A stretch of 64,000 nt of DNA. It comes from Fundicoccus ignavus (lineage in GTDB: Bacteria > Bacillota > Bacilli > Lactobacillales > Aerococcaceae). Position numbers and translations under genes: made by a program. The stretch covers positions 1 through 64,000 of the forward strand of contig NZ_WJQT01000010.1 in the NCBI RefSeq assembly GCF_009659375.1, read 5' to 3'. This document shows, piece by piece, positions 19,628-27,395 of this stretch. Under the pieces are notes generated by a model, which did no database searches, was not told where the DNA came from, and saw only the letters and a list, made by a program, of their open reading frames with translations. The stretch's first letter is position 1, and the number at the start of each line of letters is the position of its first letter.

Positions 19628-19881
19628 GGTGTGGTTATCTCCTCAGTATTAACGTCAATAATTTTAGATACGATAGCTAAGCGATTTTTACCGCATTGCT
19701 GTTTTATTATGGTAGTATAATCGTTATTTTTTATAATCTTATCTTGATTATTTTGGTAAATCATTGTTACATTTTTTTCTAACTCTTCATCTGTTAGATT
19801 ATCTACCCAATAGTCATCAACAATTTCATTAATTACAGATGCAACTTCACGTTGAGTCCGATAAAACTTCTTTACTTTCAC
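19624..19881 (-). CDS. small protein leading the BREX operon
   Basis: 85 residues starting at GTG, chosen because AGAGGTGAATCT lies just upstream. It is charged and probably helical, with a lysine-rich N-terminus (KVKKFYRTQREV) and no membrane segment or enzyme motif. It overlaps brxA by 4 bp, so it is the true first gene of the BREX transcript although it is not one of the six core genes. I recall small proteins at this place in other Firmicutes BREX loci but cannot name the family with certainty. A regulator or an assembly factor are both possible. Confidence 0.6.
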   Translation of the reverse strand: MKVKKFYRTQREVASVINEIVDDYWVDNLTDEELEKNVTMIYQNNQDKIIKNNDYTTIIKQQCGKNRLAIVSKIIDVNTEEITTP

Positions 19882-19915
19882 AGATTCACCTCTGTTTTAT
19901 TAATTTCTTACTTTT

Positions 19916-19921
19916 ATTATA
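19916..19921 (-). promoter_or_regulatory. possible -10 box of the BREX operon
   Basis: On the minus strand TATAAT lies 34 bases upstream of the GTG of the first BREX-operon gene. The best -35 at 17 bp (TAGATA) is poor, so this is tentative. It is the only promoter-like sequence I see between the truncated integrase and the operon. Confidence 0.35.
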
Positions 19922-19962
19922 CTTTAGGTAAACTTAATTATCTATGCTTCTTTAATGGATTT

Positions 19963-20304
19963 AGAGAGAGCAAGCAATTAGTGTTCCCTGCTGATTCAAC
20001 TAATAAACATATAACTTCCAGCCAATTAAGAAACAACATGCGACAAGTTCAAATTAAAGCTGGTTTGCTACAAATAACCGTACATGATCTAAGACACACT
20101 AGCACCTCTTTATTATTTGAAGCTGTTGTGCCTATGGAAGTGGTAAAAGACCGTTTAGGTCATTCGGATATTCAAACCACCATGAACATTTACACACACG
20201 TCACCAAAAAAAGAAAACTTGAAACTGCTGAAGATTTTGCTTTATTTATGGAATCAAAAACGAAGTGCCTTTCAAACTCGGTTAAACAATTTACTAGTTC
20301 ATAA
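19963..20304 (+). pseudogene. tyrosine integrase, C-terminal remnant
   Basis: The frame encodes the end of a phage or ICE-type tyrosine recombinase. HDLRHTSTSLLFE supplies the catalytic Arg and second-box residues, DRLGHSDIQTTMNIYTHV supplies the GH motif and the catalytic Tyr, and TAEDFALFME is a typical tail. Only about 110 residues are recognisable, against 370-400 in full integrases. The upstream part of the frame overlaps the BREX leader region and is not integrase-like. The fragment points at the ssrA 3' end about 100 bp away, the normal position for an integrase using that site. It marks the island as acquired and now unable to excise on its own. Confidence 0.85.
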
Positions 20305-20352
20305 AATGAATGCCAAATTGAATGCCATGACTACCATTTAGACAAAATAAAA

Positions 20353-20387
20353 AAGGCTCTATAAGCTTTGGGAGCTTATAGAGCCTT
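20353..20387 (-). terminator. terminator of ssrA
   Basis: A 14-base hairpin (GGCTCTATAAGCT arms, loop TTGGG) lies just beyond the tmRNA 3' end. On the minus strand it is followed by TTTTTTATTTT, a standard intrinsic terminator. Confidence 0.8.
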
Positions 20388-20400
20388 CTGTGTTTTATAT

Positions 20401-20415
20401 TATGGAGATGAGGGG
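20401..20415. repeat. proximal attachment site within the ssrA 3' end
   Basis: TATGGAGATGAGGGG, identical to 306-320. On the minus strand it is CCCCTCATCTCCATA, the end of the T-arm and acceptor stem of tmRNA. The integrated element therefore rebuilds an intact ssrA. Confidence 0.7.
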
Positions 20416-20766
20416 AGTCGAACCCCTGTCCAAATATCTCGCCACTATCAAATCTACGCCAATAGTTGAGTCCATTTAAAGTTTAGCTCTAATCTAGCCG
20501 ACCAACGGGCATCGATTGTCGCGAGTCTGGTAATCTCTTATCTAACTTGCAGACGGAAAGTTAAATCGTAACCCACTTAATTTGAGACCAGGACCTGAGC
20601 ACATGGGTGATGCCAGACTGATCTTCACCCGCAGTTCTTAGGCTGCTAAAGCGAAATTGTTGTTTGTTTTGTTTGCAGTTATATTTAACTGTAGCGTTTT
20701 TAGCAAGTCGCTGCCTTGCTGGCGCATCAACAGCTCGACAATACCTGTCGAAACCATGACATCCCC
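20403..20766 (-). ncRNA. ssrA: transfer-messenger RNA (tmRNA)
   Basis: About 364 nt. The 5' end GGGGATG pairs with the 3' end CATCTCC to form the acceptor stem, and GGTTCGACTCC provides the T-arm. The tag frame at 20638-20676 reads ANKTNNNFALAA followed by TAA, with the usual ALAA degradation signal. The CCA end is not encoded (the genome reads A-TA after CTCC), so it must be added after processing. tmRNA rescues ribosomes stalled on broken messages. The 3' end is a common phage and island integration target and appears to have been used here. Confidence 0.95.
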
Positions 20767-20777
20767 GTAGGACTTTT

Positions 20778-20806
20778 ATTATAACACGTTTTGATTATAA
20801 TATCAA
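20778..20806 (-). promoter_or_regulatory. ssrA promoter
   Basis: On the minus strand TTGATA (20801-20806), a 17-bp spacer and a perfect TATAAT (20778-20783) end 11 bases before the mature tmRNA 5' end. Confidence 0.75.
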
Positions 20807-20965
20807 ATAAGGTCAAATAATCTTATCCTTGTTTTAATTATTTTTGCGCTTGAATTTTCATTTAATGAATTTTATAAACCATATTATCTTTTAGGTTATA
20901 ATCTATAGTTCGGGATATTAAAGGTGTCGATTAATTTATTTACACAAATCTGAGAATACTTCAAA

Positions 20966-21079
20966 TTTTGTTTAGCCGTGTTGTTTACTATATTTCGCTA
21001 CTTTAGTTAAGCTGTCACTACGGTGAGTGAAACACAAATACTACTAAACTTATAATCTCTAATATTATAAAAAAACAAT
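20966..21079. repeat. decayed copy of the dispersed intergenic repeat
   Basis: The left part (AAATTTTGTTTAGC, then an ATATTTCGCTACTTT stretch) and the right part (AAACTTATAATC...ATTATAAAAAAAC) match the ends of the full copies at 29658, 40295 and 55518, but the central structured region is missing. Like the others it lies just beyond a minus-strand terminator, here that of dapB. Bases 20807-20965 hold nothing else I can name. Confidence 0.45.
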
Positions 21080-21102
21080 CCCCTACTTCAATTTGTAGGG
21101 GA
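21078..21102 (-). terminator. terminator of the lysA-dapA-dapB operon
   Basis: CCCCTAC and GTAGGGG pair around an 8-base loop immediately after the dapB stop. On the minus strand it is followed by a T-rich run. Confidence 0.75.
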
Positions 21103-21113
21103 ATTTTTTATGA

Positions 21114-21884
21114 TTAACCTATTACATCATGCATGTCATATAAACCTGGCTCCGCATTTACTAGAAAACGCGCTGCTTGTAAAGCGCCACGAACAAATAA
21201 ATCTTTTGTACCAGCACGATGAGTTAACTCTAGTGTTTCTTGATTATTCGCAAATAAAATCGTATGTTCCCCTACAATATCGCCGCCTCTAATCGCATGT
21301 ACACCAATCTCACTATGAGGGCGTTCGTAGTCAACTCCGTCTCTACCATTTAAGACAGTCGTCGTCTCATCGATACTATCTTGTGCAGCTTTTAAAATCA
21401 TCTTAGCTGTTCCACTTGGTGAATCTTTCTTATAACGGTGATGTTTTTCAATTACTTCAATATCGTATCCTAATGGATACAACATTTTTGTCATTTGCGC
21501 TACGAGCGCTTGCATCACATTAACACCAATGCTCGTGTTATGAGTATCGACAATCGCAATATTTTTTGCTGCAGCTTTAATCAGTTGTTCCTGTTCTTCA
21601 GTTTGACCGGTTGTCGCCAACATCAAAGGAGTTTGGTGTTTTTCAGCAATTTTTAAAACGTCATCGGTAATTTTCGGTGAAGAAAAATCAATGATAACAT
21701 CTGCTGCTTCAGGATTTTCTGTTAAATATTGGCTCATTGCTTCAAACGTAGTAAAAACCTCATAACTCTCTTCGTTACTCTCTTTGTCCTGTAATGCAAC
21801 CGTTACTTGATCAGTCGTTTGTTCAACAAATCGAACGACTGATTGACCCATCGCACCGCTTGCACCTACTAATAGTATTCTCAA
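21114..21884 (-). CDS. dapB: 4-hydroxy-tetrahydrodipicolinate reductase
   Basis: 256 residues. It reduces the DapA product with NAD(P)H in the diaminopimelate/lysine pathway. The N-terminal Rossmann motif is VGASGAMGQSV (residues 6-16), and the substrate and catalytic segment EKHHRYKKDSPSGTA contains the conserved His-His and Lys. The start is TTG, chosen because GGGGGAG lies 6 bases upstream. It is last in the riboswitch-controlled lysA-dapA-dapB operon, 26 bp after dapA. Confidence 0.95.
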   Translation of the reverse strand: MRILLVGASGAMGQSVVRFVEQTTDQVTVALQDKESNEESYEVFTTFEAMSQYLTENPEAADVIIDFSSPKITDDVLKIAEKHQTPLMLATTGQTEEQEQLIKAAAKNIAIVDTHNTSIGVNVMQALVAQMTKMLYPLGYDIEVIEKHHRYKKDSPSGTAKMILKAAQDSIDETTTVLNGRDGVDYERPHSEIGVHAIRGGDIVGEHTILFANNQETLELTHRAGTKDLFVRGALQAARFLVNAEPGLYDMHDVIG

Positions 21885-21910
21885 GCTTATCTCCCCCTTT
21901 ATTAAAAAGC

Positions 21911-22804
21911 TTAAGCTTTTTTATAGTCACTCACTAATGTGTCGTATTGAGCCAATTCTGTTTTTACTTCTTCACTTGGTTCAATTAGTGGTAGTCGGTA
22001 ACTATTCTGGATATAACCCATTTCATGAACCAAATATTTTACAGGAATTGGATTTGTTTCTAAGAACAATGCTTCATTAATACCTGCTAATCTTTCTGTT
22101 AAAGCCTCTGCTTCATCCAATTGACCATTCGCGAATAATTCATATTGTTGATGTAGTTCACGTGGTAAAACATTGGCCGTCACAGAAATAAAACCATTAA
22201 CGCCTAATTTAAGCATTTCTAAGTTGATATCATCATTCCCTGAATAAATCGCGAATTCTTCTGGTAGTCGCTCGCGTAATTCACGCGTATACTCTAAATC
22301 TCCAGTCGCATCTTTAATTGCGACGATATTTGGGTGATTTGCTAATTCAACCACTTGATCAACTGTTAATACAGCCCCGGTTCGGCCTGGAACATGGTAT
22401 AGAATGATTGGGATATTCACTGAGTCAGCAATTGTTTTAAAATGAATCAACATACCACGTGTTGAGGTTTTATTATAATAAGGTGTAACAATTAATAAGG
22501 CATCTGCTCCGACCATTTCTGCCTGTTGGCTTAATTTAATTGAGTGAGCAGTATCGTTAATACCTGTTCCTGCAATAATCGGTACTCGGCCATCAACATA
22601 GTCTACCGCAAATTTAATTAATTCTATTTGTTCCCCATCAGTTAAAGTTGAACTTTCACCTGTTGTTCCCGTAATAACCAAAGCATCGGTTAAATTATCT
22701 AAATGAAAATCAAGTAACTCTTCAAATGCTGTCCAATCTATTTCATTCGTTCTTTCATCAAATGGTGTTACTAGCGCAACCGCTGATCCTTCATAAATAT
22801 GCAT
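21911..22804 (-). CDS. dapA: 4-hydroxy-tetrahydrodipicolinate synthase
   Basis: 297 residues. A TIM-barrel aldolase that condenses pyruvate with aspartate semialdehyde, the first committed step toward diaminopimelate and lysine. The substrate loop GTTGES lies at 46-51, the catalytic Tyr is in LYHVPGRTG (near 135) and the Schiff-base Lys is in VAIKDATGD (near 163). The ATG is preceded by GGAGGAAAA. It lies 27 bp after lysA in the same operon. Confidence 0.96.
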   Translation of the reverse strand: MHIYEGSAVALVTPFDERTNEIDWTAFEELLDFHLDNLTDALVITGTTGESSTLTDGEQIELIKFAVDYVDGRVPIIAGTGINDTAHSIKLSQQAEMVGADALLIVTPYYNKTSTRGMLIHFKTIADSVNIPIILYHVPGRTGAVLTVDQVVELANHPNIVAIKDATGDLEYTRELRERLPEEFAIYSGNDDINLEMLKLGVNGFISVTANVLPRELHQQYELFANGQLDEAEALTERLAGINEALFLETNPIPVKYLVHEMGYIQNSYRLPLIEPSEEVKTELAQYDTLVSDYKKA

Positions 22805-22831
22805 AATAATTTTCCTCCTAATTTTATATCC

Positions 22832-24124
22832 TTAAATTTCTCTCATCATCATTTCTTCGAAACTTTCGCGTTTAACCGTTATATAATGTTTATCCTCATT
22901 AACATGAATCATTGCCGGTCGTGGGATGCGATTATAGTTGCTTGCCATTGAATAATTATAAGCACCAGTTCCATTAACTAACAATAAATCTCCGGTAGTC
23001 AATTCTGGCAACTCAATATTTTCAATAATTTTATCGCCACTCTCACAAGCTTTTCCAGCAATCGTATAGGTTTTTTCTGCAGGAAATTCCGCTTTATTCA
23101 CTACCATTGCTTCATACTCTGCCTGATACAAGGCTGGTCGAATATTGTCATTCATACTACCATCGATAAAGGCATAATCTTTTCCACCTGCTGTATGTTT
23201 CAAGTCACCAATTTCATACAAAGTGCTACCTGAAGCATTAACTAATGAACGTCCCGGCTCAATCGTCACTTTCTTTAAATTAATTTCAAGCTTAACTGCT
23301 TCTGCATGAACATGTTCAATGAAATTTGGTAAGAAATCCACAACATTAAATGGTTGATCTGTTTCAGTATAATAAACACCGAATCCACCACCAAAGTTTA
23401 TTTCCTCAATCTTTATTCCCAACTTATTCTGCACCGCTGCCGAAAAAGTTAATAGTTCAGTAGCAGCTTTGTAGAAAGAAGCTTCTTCAAATATTTGACT
23501 TCCGATGTGACTATGGAAACCTGCGAAATTTAAGTTCTCAGCCGTTGCTAAACGTTGAATAACCGTGTCAATGGCTTCATCGAAGACACTCTCACCAAAT
23601 TTTGAATCTAAATTCGCCGTCATAATATACTCATGCGTATGAGCTTCAACTCCTGGATTCAATCGTAGTAAAACGCGTTGTTTCTTGCCTATTTCTCCAG
23701 CGATTTGATTCACACGTTCTACTTCCATACGATTATCAATCACAATTGTTCCAACATTATTCTCAATCGCATAACGAATTTCTTGATTCAATTTATTATT
23801 ACCATGGAAATACATCTTTTCTGGATTGACACCATTATGAATGCCAGTAAAAATTTCCCCAGCACTCACAACGTCTTGCCCGATGCCTAATTCTGAAATT
23901 AAACGAGCAATCGCTTTAGTCAAAAGAGCTTTTGATGCATATAGAACTTCTGTCTCGAAATATGGAGTCTCCATTGCTTGTTGGTAACCTTTGACGCGTT
24001 CGCGGAAACTCGCTTCATCAAAAATATATAAGGGTGTGCCATAAGTTTCTGCCAATTCTAAGTAATCATGACCAGCATGTTTTAATCGTCCATCTTGAAC
24101 GTTTTGATATTTTTCTAAGCGCAT
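22832..24124 (-). CDS. lysA: diaminopimelate decarboxylase
   Basis: 430 residues. A PLP enzyme that makes lysine from meso-diaminopimelate. LYASKALLT holds the PLP lysine, the GGGFGVYY loop binds phosphate, and the ACESGDKI motif near the C-terminus holds the cysteine of the active site. The frame stays open 15 codons further upstream, but MRLEKYQN at 24124 is the start, since GAGGAG lies 7 bases before it. First gene of the lysine operon, directly under the lysine riboswitch. Its place ahead of dapA and dapB lets lysine shut down the whole set. Confidence 0.95.
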   Translation of the reverse strand: MRLEKYQNVQDGRLKHAGHDYLELAETYGTPLYIFDEASFRERVKGYQQAMETPYFETEVLYASKALLTKAIARLISELGIGQDVVSAGEIFTGIHNGVNPEKMYFHGNNKLNQEIRYAIENNVGTIVIDNRMEVERVNQIAGEIGKKQRVLLRLNPGVEAHTHEYIMTANLDSKFGESVFDEAIDTVIQRLATAENLNFAGFHSHIGSQIFEEASFYKAATELLTFSAAVQNKLGIKIEEINFGGGFGVYYTETDQPFNVVDFLPNFIEHVHAEAVKLEINLKKVTIEPGRSLVNASGSTLYEIGDLKHTAGGKDYAFIDGSMNDNIRPALYQAEYEAMVVNKAEFPAEKTYTIAGKACESGDKIIENIELPELTTGDLLLVNGTGAYNYSMASNYNRIPRPAMIHVNEDKHYITVKRESFEEMMMREI

Positions 24125-24172
24125 CTTGTTGCTCCTCAATATAGTATTCTTTCTTTCCAAAATATACAAAAA

Positions 24173-24412
24173 GAGACCTCGAACAAAGGGTCCGGGGTCT
24201 CACTTCTTAAAAGACTAGCTCCAATAGCTGTCAATTTATCATCAAGTGTAAAATTCTTTGCCCGGTATTTGCTTGCTCTTCGTAATTAACAGGGCAGTTA
24301 ATTACAACAGTGACAGACCTATTATGATCAGCCCCCAACGATTGCTCGTTTCGGCGATATCCCCTTTCCAAACCTAGTTTGTACTCTTGTCAATCGCGCC
24401 TCGCCCAAAAAC
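24173..24412 (-). ncRNA. lysine riboswitch (L box) with terminator
   Basis: On the minus strand the conserved core is present: GAGGCGCG near 24400, AAGAGTA, GGAAAGGGGATATCGCCGAA, GGGGGCTG and GGTCTGTCACTGTTG. The expression platform is a GC-rich hairpin (GAGACC at 24173-24178 pairing with GGTCTC at 24196-24201) followed by a T-run. Lysine binding is expected to favour the terminator and turn off lysA-dapA-dapB. The bounds of the aptamer are approximate. Confidence 0.92.
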
Positions 24413-24573
24413 CATTTATTTATTTTTTCAATCTGGAACTAGCATAACAATCATTTTTCGCTTTGTCAATCAACTGAATTTTTTTCTAATATTATTCCCA
24501 TTTAAAAACACTGAATTAATAACATTTATTACTAATTTTACAAAACATTATTAATTTTTAATGAAATAATCAC

Positions 24574-24602
24574 TTGACATTTCCAACTGAAATCTTTAGG
24601 GT
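24574..24602 (+). promoter_or_regulatory. possible asd promoter
   Basis: TTGACA (24574-24579) and a weak TAGGGT (24597-24602) are 17 bp apart, 40 bases upstream of the asd start. The remaining sequence between the riboswitch and asd shows no T-box or other leader. Confidence 0.45.
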
Positions 24603-24641
24603 TAACGATAATAAGATTTATCGAAAGGAGTTTTATATCCA

Positions 24642-25628
24642 ATGTCAAAACAATATAACTTAGCCGTTTGTGGCGCAACTGGTGTTGTAGGTCGTAAAAT
24701 TATTCAAGTTCTCGAGGAAAGAGATTTTCCAATTGAAAACTTAAGTCTTTTTGCTTCTGCTCGTTCAGCAGGTCAAACTATCGATTTTAAAGGTGAAGCC
24801 ATCACCATTCAAGAATTAAAAGAGGATTCATTAAAAGCCCCAATCGATATTGCGATTTTCTCTGCTGGTGGCGAAACTTCTACACACTATGCTCCTTTCG
24901 CTGCTGACAATGGCGTTATTGTGATTGATAACAGTTCAGCTTGGCGTATGGATCCAAAGGTACCATTAGTAGTGCCAGAAGTGAATTCAAATGCTTTGGC
25001 CAATGGTTCTAAAATTATTGCGAATCCAAACTGTTCGACAATTCAATCTGTTGTACCTTTAGCAGCACTAAAACCATACGGAATTAAACGTGTTGTTTAT
25101 AGTACTTATCAAGCTGTTTCAGGCGCTGGTCAAAAAGGTCTAGCTGACTTAGAGAACAACACAACGAATAATTTCCCTTATCCGATTAATGATACGGTTA
25201 TTCCACAAATTGATGTTTTCTTAGATAATGGCTATACAAAAGAAGAAATCAAAATGATTGAAGAAACACGCAAAATACTTGAAATGCCTGAATTAAGAGT
25301 AACGGCAACAACAGTACGTGTCCCAATTAAAAACTCGCATGGTGTCAGCATCAATATTGAATTGGAAAAAGAATTTGATTTAGACACTGTAAGAGAAGAT
25401 TTTGCTAAATATCCTGGAATTGTCGTAGTCGATGATAACGCCAATCAGAAGTACCCGCTTCAATCAGAAGCTACTGGAAAGGACGAAGTCTTTGTTGGAC
25501 GTATACGCCGTGATGAGTCACTTGAGAATGGAATTAATATTTATGTTGTAGCAGATAACATCCGAAAAGGTGCTGCCACAAACTCCGTTCAAATTGCAGA
25601 AGCATTAGTAAAAAATAACCTAGTATAA
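24642..25628 (+). CDS. asd: aspartate-semialdehyde dehydrogenase
   Basis: 328 residues. It makes aspartate semialdehyde, the branch-point precursor for DapA and for the threonine/methionine branch. The Rossmann motif GATGVVGRKI lies at 11-20, the catalytic Cys is in ANPNCSTIQ near 130, and the substrate-binding His is in NSHGVSINIE. The ATG follows AAAGGAG. It is divergent from the lysA operon and lacks a visible lysine riboswitch of its own, which fits an enzyme that also feeds other amino acids. Confidence 0.95.
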   Translation: MSKQYNLAVCGATGVVGRKIIQVLEERDFPIENLSLFASARSAGQTIDFKGEAITIQELKEDSLKAPIDIAIFSAGGETSTHYAPFAADNGVIVIDNSSAWRMDPKVPLVVPEVNSNALANGSKIIANPNCSTIQSVVPLAALKPYGIKRVVYSTYQAVSGAGQKGLADLENNTTNNFPYPINDTVIPQIDVFLDNGYTKEEIKMIEETRKILEMPELRVTATTVRVPIKNSHGVSINIELEKEFDLDTVREDFAKYPGIVVVDDNANQKYPLQSEATGKDEVFVGRIRRDESLENGINIYVVADNIRKGAATNSVQIAEALVKNNLV

Positions 25629-25630
25629 GA

Positions 25631-25672
25631 AAAAAGCACAGGCTCGAGTTTTTACTCAAGCTTGTGCTTTTT
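25631..25672. terminator. bidirectional terminator
   Basis: GCACAGGCTCGAG and CTCAAGCTTGTGC pair around a T-rich loop, flanked by A-run and T-run, between convergent asd and the ECF S-component gene. Confidence 0.85.
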
Positions 25673-25679
25673 AATTTGA

Positions 25680-26285
25680 TTATTTTCTTTCACCATTAAC
25701 GCCCTTAAGCGCAATTAAAATAACGGGAACTAAGATACCTGCTAAAATCATTTCGGGTATACCATTCGCAATCACAATACCACTTAGAATACTCCATAAT
25801 GTTTCCATCGAAGCATCTTGAATAGATAAGTATTGTTCTCTTCTAAATACAACAATAGAACCTAGAACTAGCACCGTATTTAATAAGCTGCCTAACACAC
25901 CAGAAATGGCTGCATTGACTTTAAACGAAACCGATTTGCTTAGTATTTTGTGAGAAATAAAGCCAACAATTAATGGCATCAACATTCTCGGTAATATCGT
26001 CACAAAAGGTGAGTTAAATACATAAATGTACATTGGCGATGTCGGCATCACGTAAGCACGTATTAAACTATTCACACCCCATACTCCACCTACAATAACA
26101 CCAGCCTTAGTGCCTAGGTACAAAGTAGCTACAATGACCGTTACATGTATAAATGTAATAGCCAATGGATATAGCGGAATCGTGATGTTACCTAAAAAAG
26201 GTACCCAAGATTGAAGGATAATGATCGCCATAAACAGACTAATCCTTACCAAATCTTTTGTTTTATTGTTAGAATAACTTGTCAT
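25680..26285 (-). CDS. ECF transporter S-component, substrate unknown
   Basis: 201 residues, hydrophobic throughout with about six membrane helices, which fits the substrate-binding S-component of energy-coupling-factor vitamin transporters. The loop IRAYVMPTSPMYIYVFNSPFVTILPRML resembles the conserved loop of the vitamin-type S-component families. The usual shared EcfA/T module is not in this window. The ATG follows GGAGGAAA. It begins 26 bp after the HesB-like gene and may be co-transcribed. I cannot tell the vitamin, and no riboswitch is visible upstream. Confidence 0.75.
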   Translation of the reverse strand: MTSYSNNKTKDLVRISLFMAIIILQSWVPFLGNITIPLYPLAITFIHVTVIVATLYLGTKAGVIVGGVWGVNSLIRAYVMPTSPMYIYVFNSPFVTILPRMLMPLIVGFISHKILSKSVSFKVNAAISGVLGSLLNTVLVLGSIVVFRREQYLSIQDASMETLWSILSGIVIANGIPEMILAGILVPVILIALKGVNGERK

Positions 26286-26311
26286 AATATTTCCTCCGAA
26301 CCTCGTTACAT

Positions 26312-26620
26312 TTAGTTAATTGCAACCCCATCTTTAAGATAAACATAATGTGGTTCAGCATGTTCATTCAATGTAATATTCAAATCATGTCCATCAAAAA
26401 ACCACTCATCTGTATCCTCAATAAAGAATAAAACACCATTATCTGCTTTATAAGTTACGATTGGATTAAGCGGTTCAATTGGATCAATTGCTAAACCGAA
26501 GCCCTCACGTACTGGACTACCACCATAAATTTTAGCTTTAATTCGAATACCTGCACCCTCTCGGATACCAACTTCTTCTTTAAACCATGCAGCAGCTTGC
26601 TTATCTACAGTTAATTTCAT
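26312..26620 (-). CDS. HesB/YneR-like protein lacking cysteines
   Basis: 102 residues of the HesB-like fold (the A-type iron-sulfur carrier superfamily), with the typical run GIRIKAKIYGGSPVREGFGLAID. It contains no cysteine at all, so the three metal-binding cysteines of true IscA proteins are missing, as in the YneR subfamily; an iron-sulfur carrier role is doubtful. The start MKLTVDK is chosen over a 14-codon longer frame because GAGGAGAAC precedes it. Confidence 0.75.
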   Translation of the reverse strand: MKLTVDKQAAAWFKEEVGIREGAGIRIKAKIYGGSPVREGFGLAIDPIEPLNPIVTYKADNGVLFFIEDTDEWFFDGHDLNITLNEHAEPHYVYLKDGVAIN

Positions 26621-26739
26621 TTTTGTTCTCCTCTCAATAAAGGTTTCTAACATATTATACATTAAACTTATTAAAAAGATAGTCCGTCAAAGTCATAGAA
26701 AACATGAATAATTATTATACCCTTTCAAAATATGTCCCA

Positions 26740-27372
26740 CTATTTCATTAGTTCGTTTTGAAAAGCATAGATTGTTGCTTGAGTTCGGTCAACGACTTCT
26801 AATTTAGACAGAATATTTGAAACATGCGTTTTAACCGTTTTTAATGTAATAAACAATTCATCCGCTATTTCTTGGTTAGCATAACCTTTGGCAATCAATA
26901 ATAATACCTCTAGCTCACGGCTAGTTAAATCATCATGTAAATGATGCTCTTTTTCTTTTGCATCACGTTCTAATATTTTGTTCGTTACTTCTGCTTCTAT
27001 CACATTATTCCCCGCATGAGTCGAACGAATTGCATCGGCTATTTCTTTTGCTGATGATGTTTTAAGAATGTAACTGGATGCGCCCGCTTCAATCGCTGGG
27101 TATACTTTCTCGTCATCTAAAAACGAAGTGACGATAATTATTTTGGCTTCTGGCCAGTCTGTCATTATCTTTTGTGTCGCTTCAATACCATCCATTACAT
27201 CCATTACCAAGTCCATTAATATAATGTCAGGCTGTAATTCCAACGCTTTAGTGTAGCCTTGCAAACCATTTTCAGCTTCACCTACTACTTCAATATCAGG
27301 TTGAACCATCAAATAGGATGAAACACCCAATCTTACCATTTCATGATCATCTACTAGTAATACTTTTATCAT
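26740..27372 (-). CDS. liaR: response regulator LiaR/VraR
   Basis: 210 residues, NarL/LuxR family. The receiver domain has the acidic pair DD in LLVDDHEM, the phosphorylated Asp in ILMDLVMDV and the conserved Lys in YILKTSS. The C-terminal helix-turn-helix is [25 protein letters not shown]...[10 protein letters not shown]. An ATG three codons upstream is open, but the second ATG is better placed behind AGGATG. With liaS and liaF it forms the three-component system that senses damage to the cell envelope (bacitracin, vancomycin, daptomycin type stress). Confidence 0.92.
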   Translation of the reverse strand: MIKVLLVDDHEMVRLGVSSYLMVQPDIEVVGEAENGLQGYTKALELQPDIILMDLVMDVMDGIEATQKIMTDWPEAKIIIVTSFLDDEKVYPAIEAGASSYILKTSSAKEIADAIRSTHAGNNVIEAEVTNKILERDAKEKEHHLHDDLTSRELEVLLLIAKGYANQEIADELFITLKTVKTHVSNILSKLEVVDRTQATIYAFQNELMK

Positions 27373-27395
27373 AATCGACATCCTATCTTTTAAGT

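Noticed and set aside
19852-19962. Upstream part of the integrase frame
   Set aside because: The residues do not resemble integrase and overlap the first BREX-operon gene on the other strand. The remnant starts near 19963.
21001-21060. Possible small RNA between ssrA and dapB
   Set aside because: Better explained as a decayed copy of the dispersed repeat.
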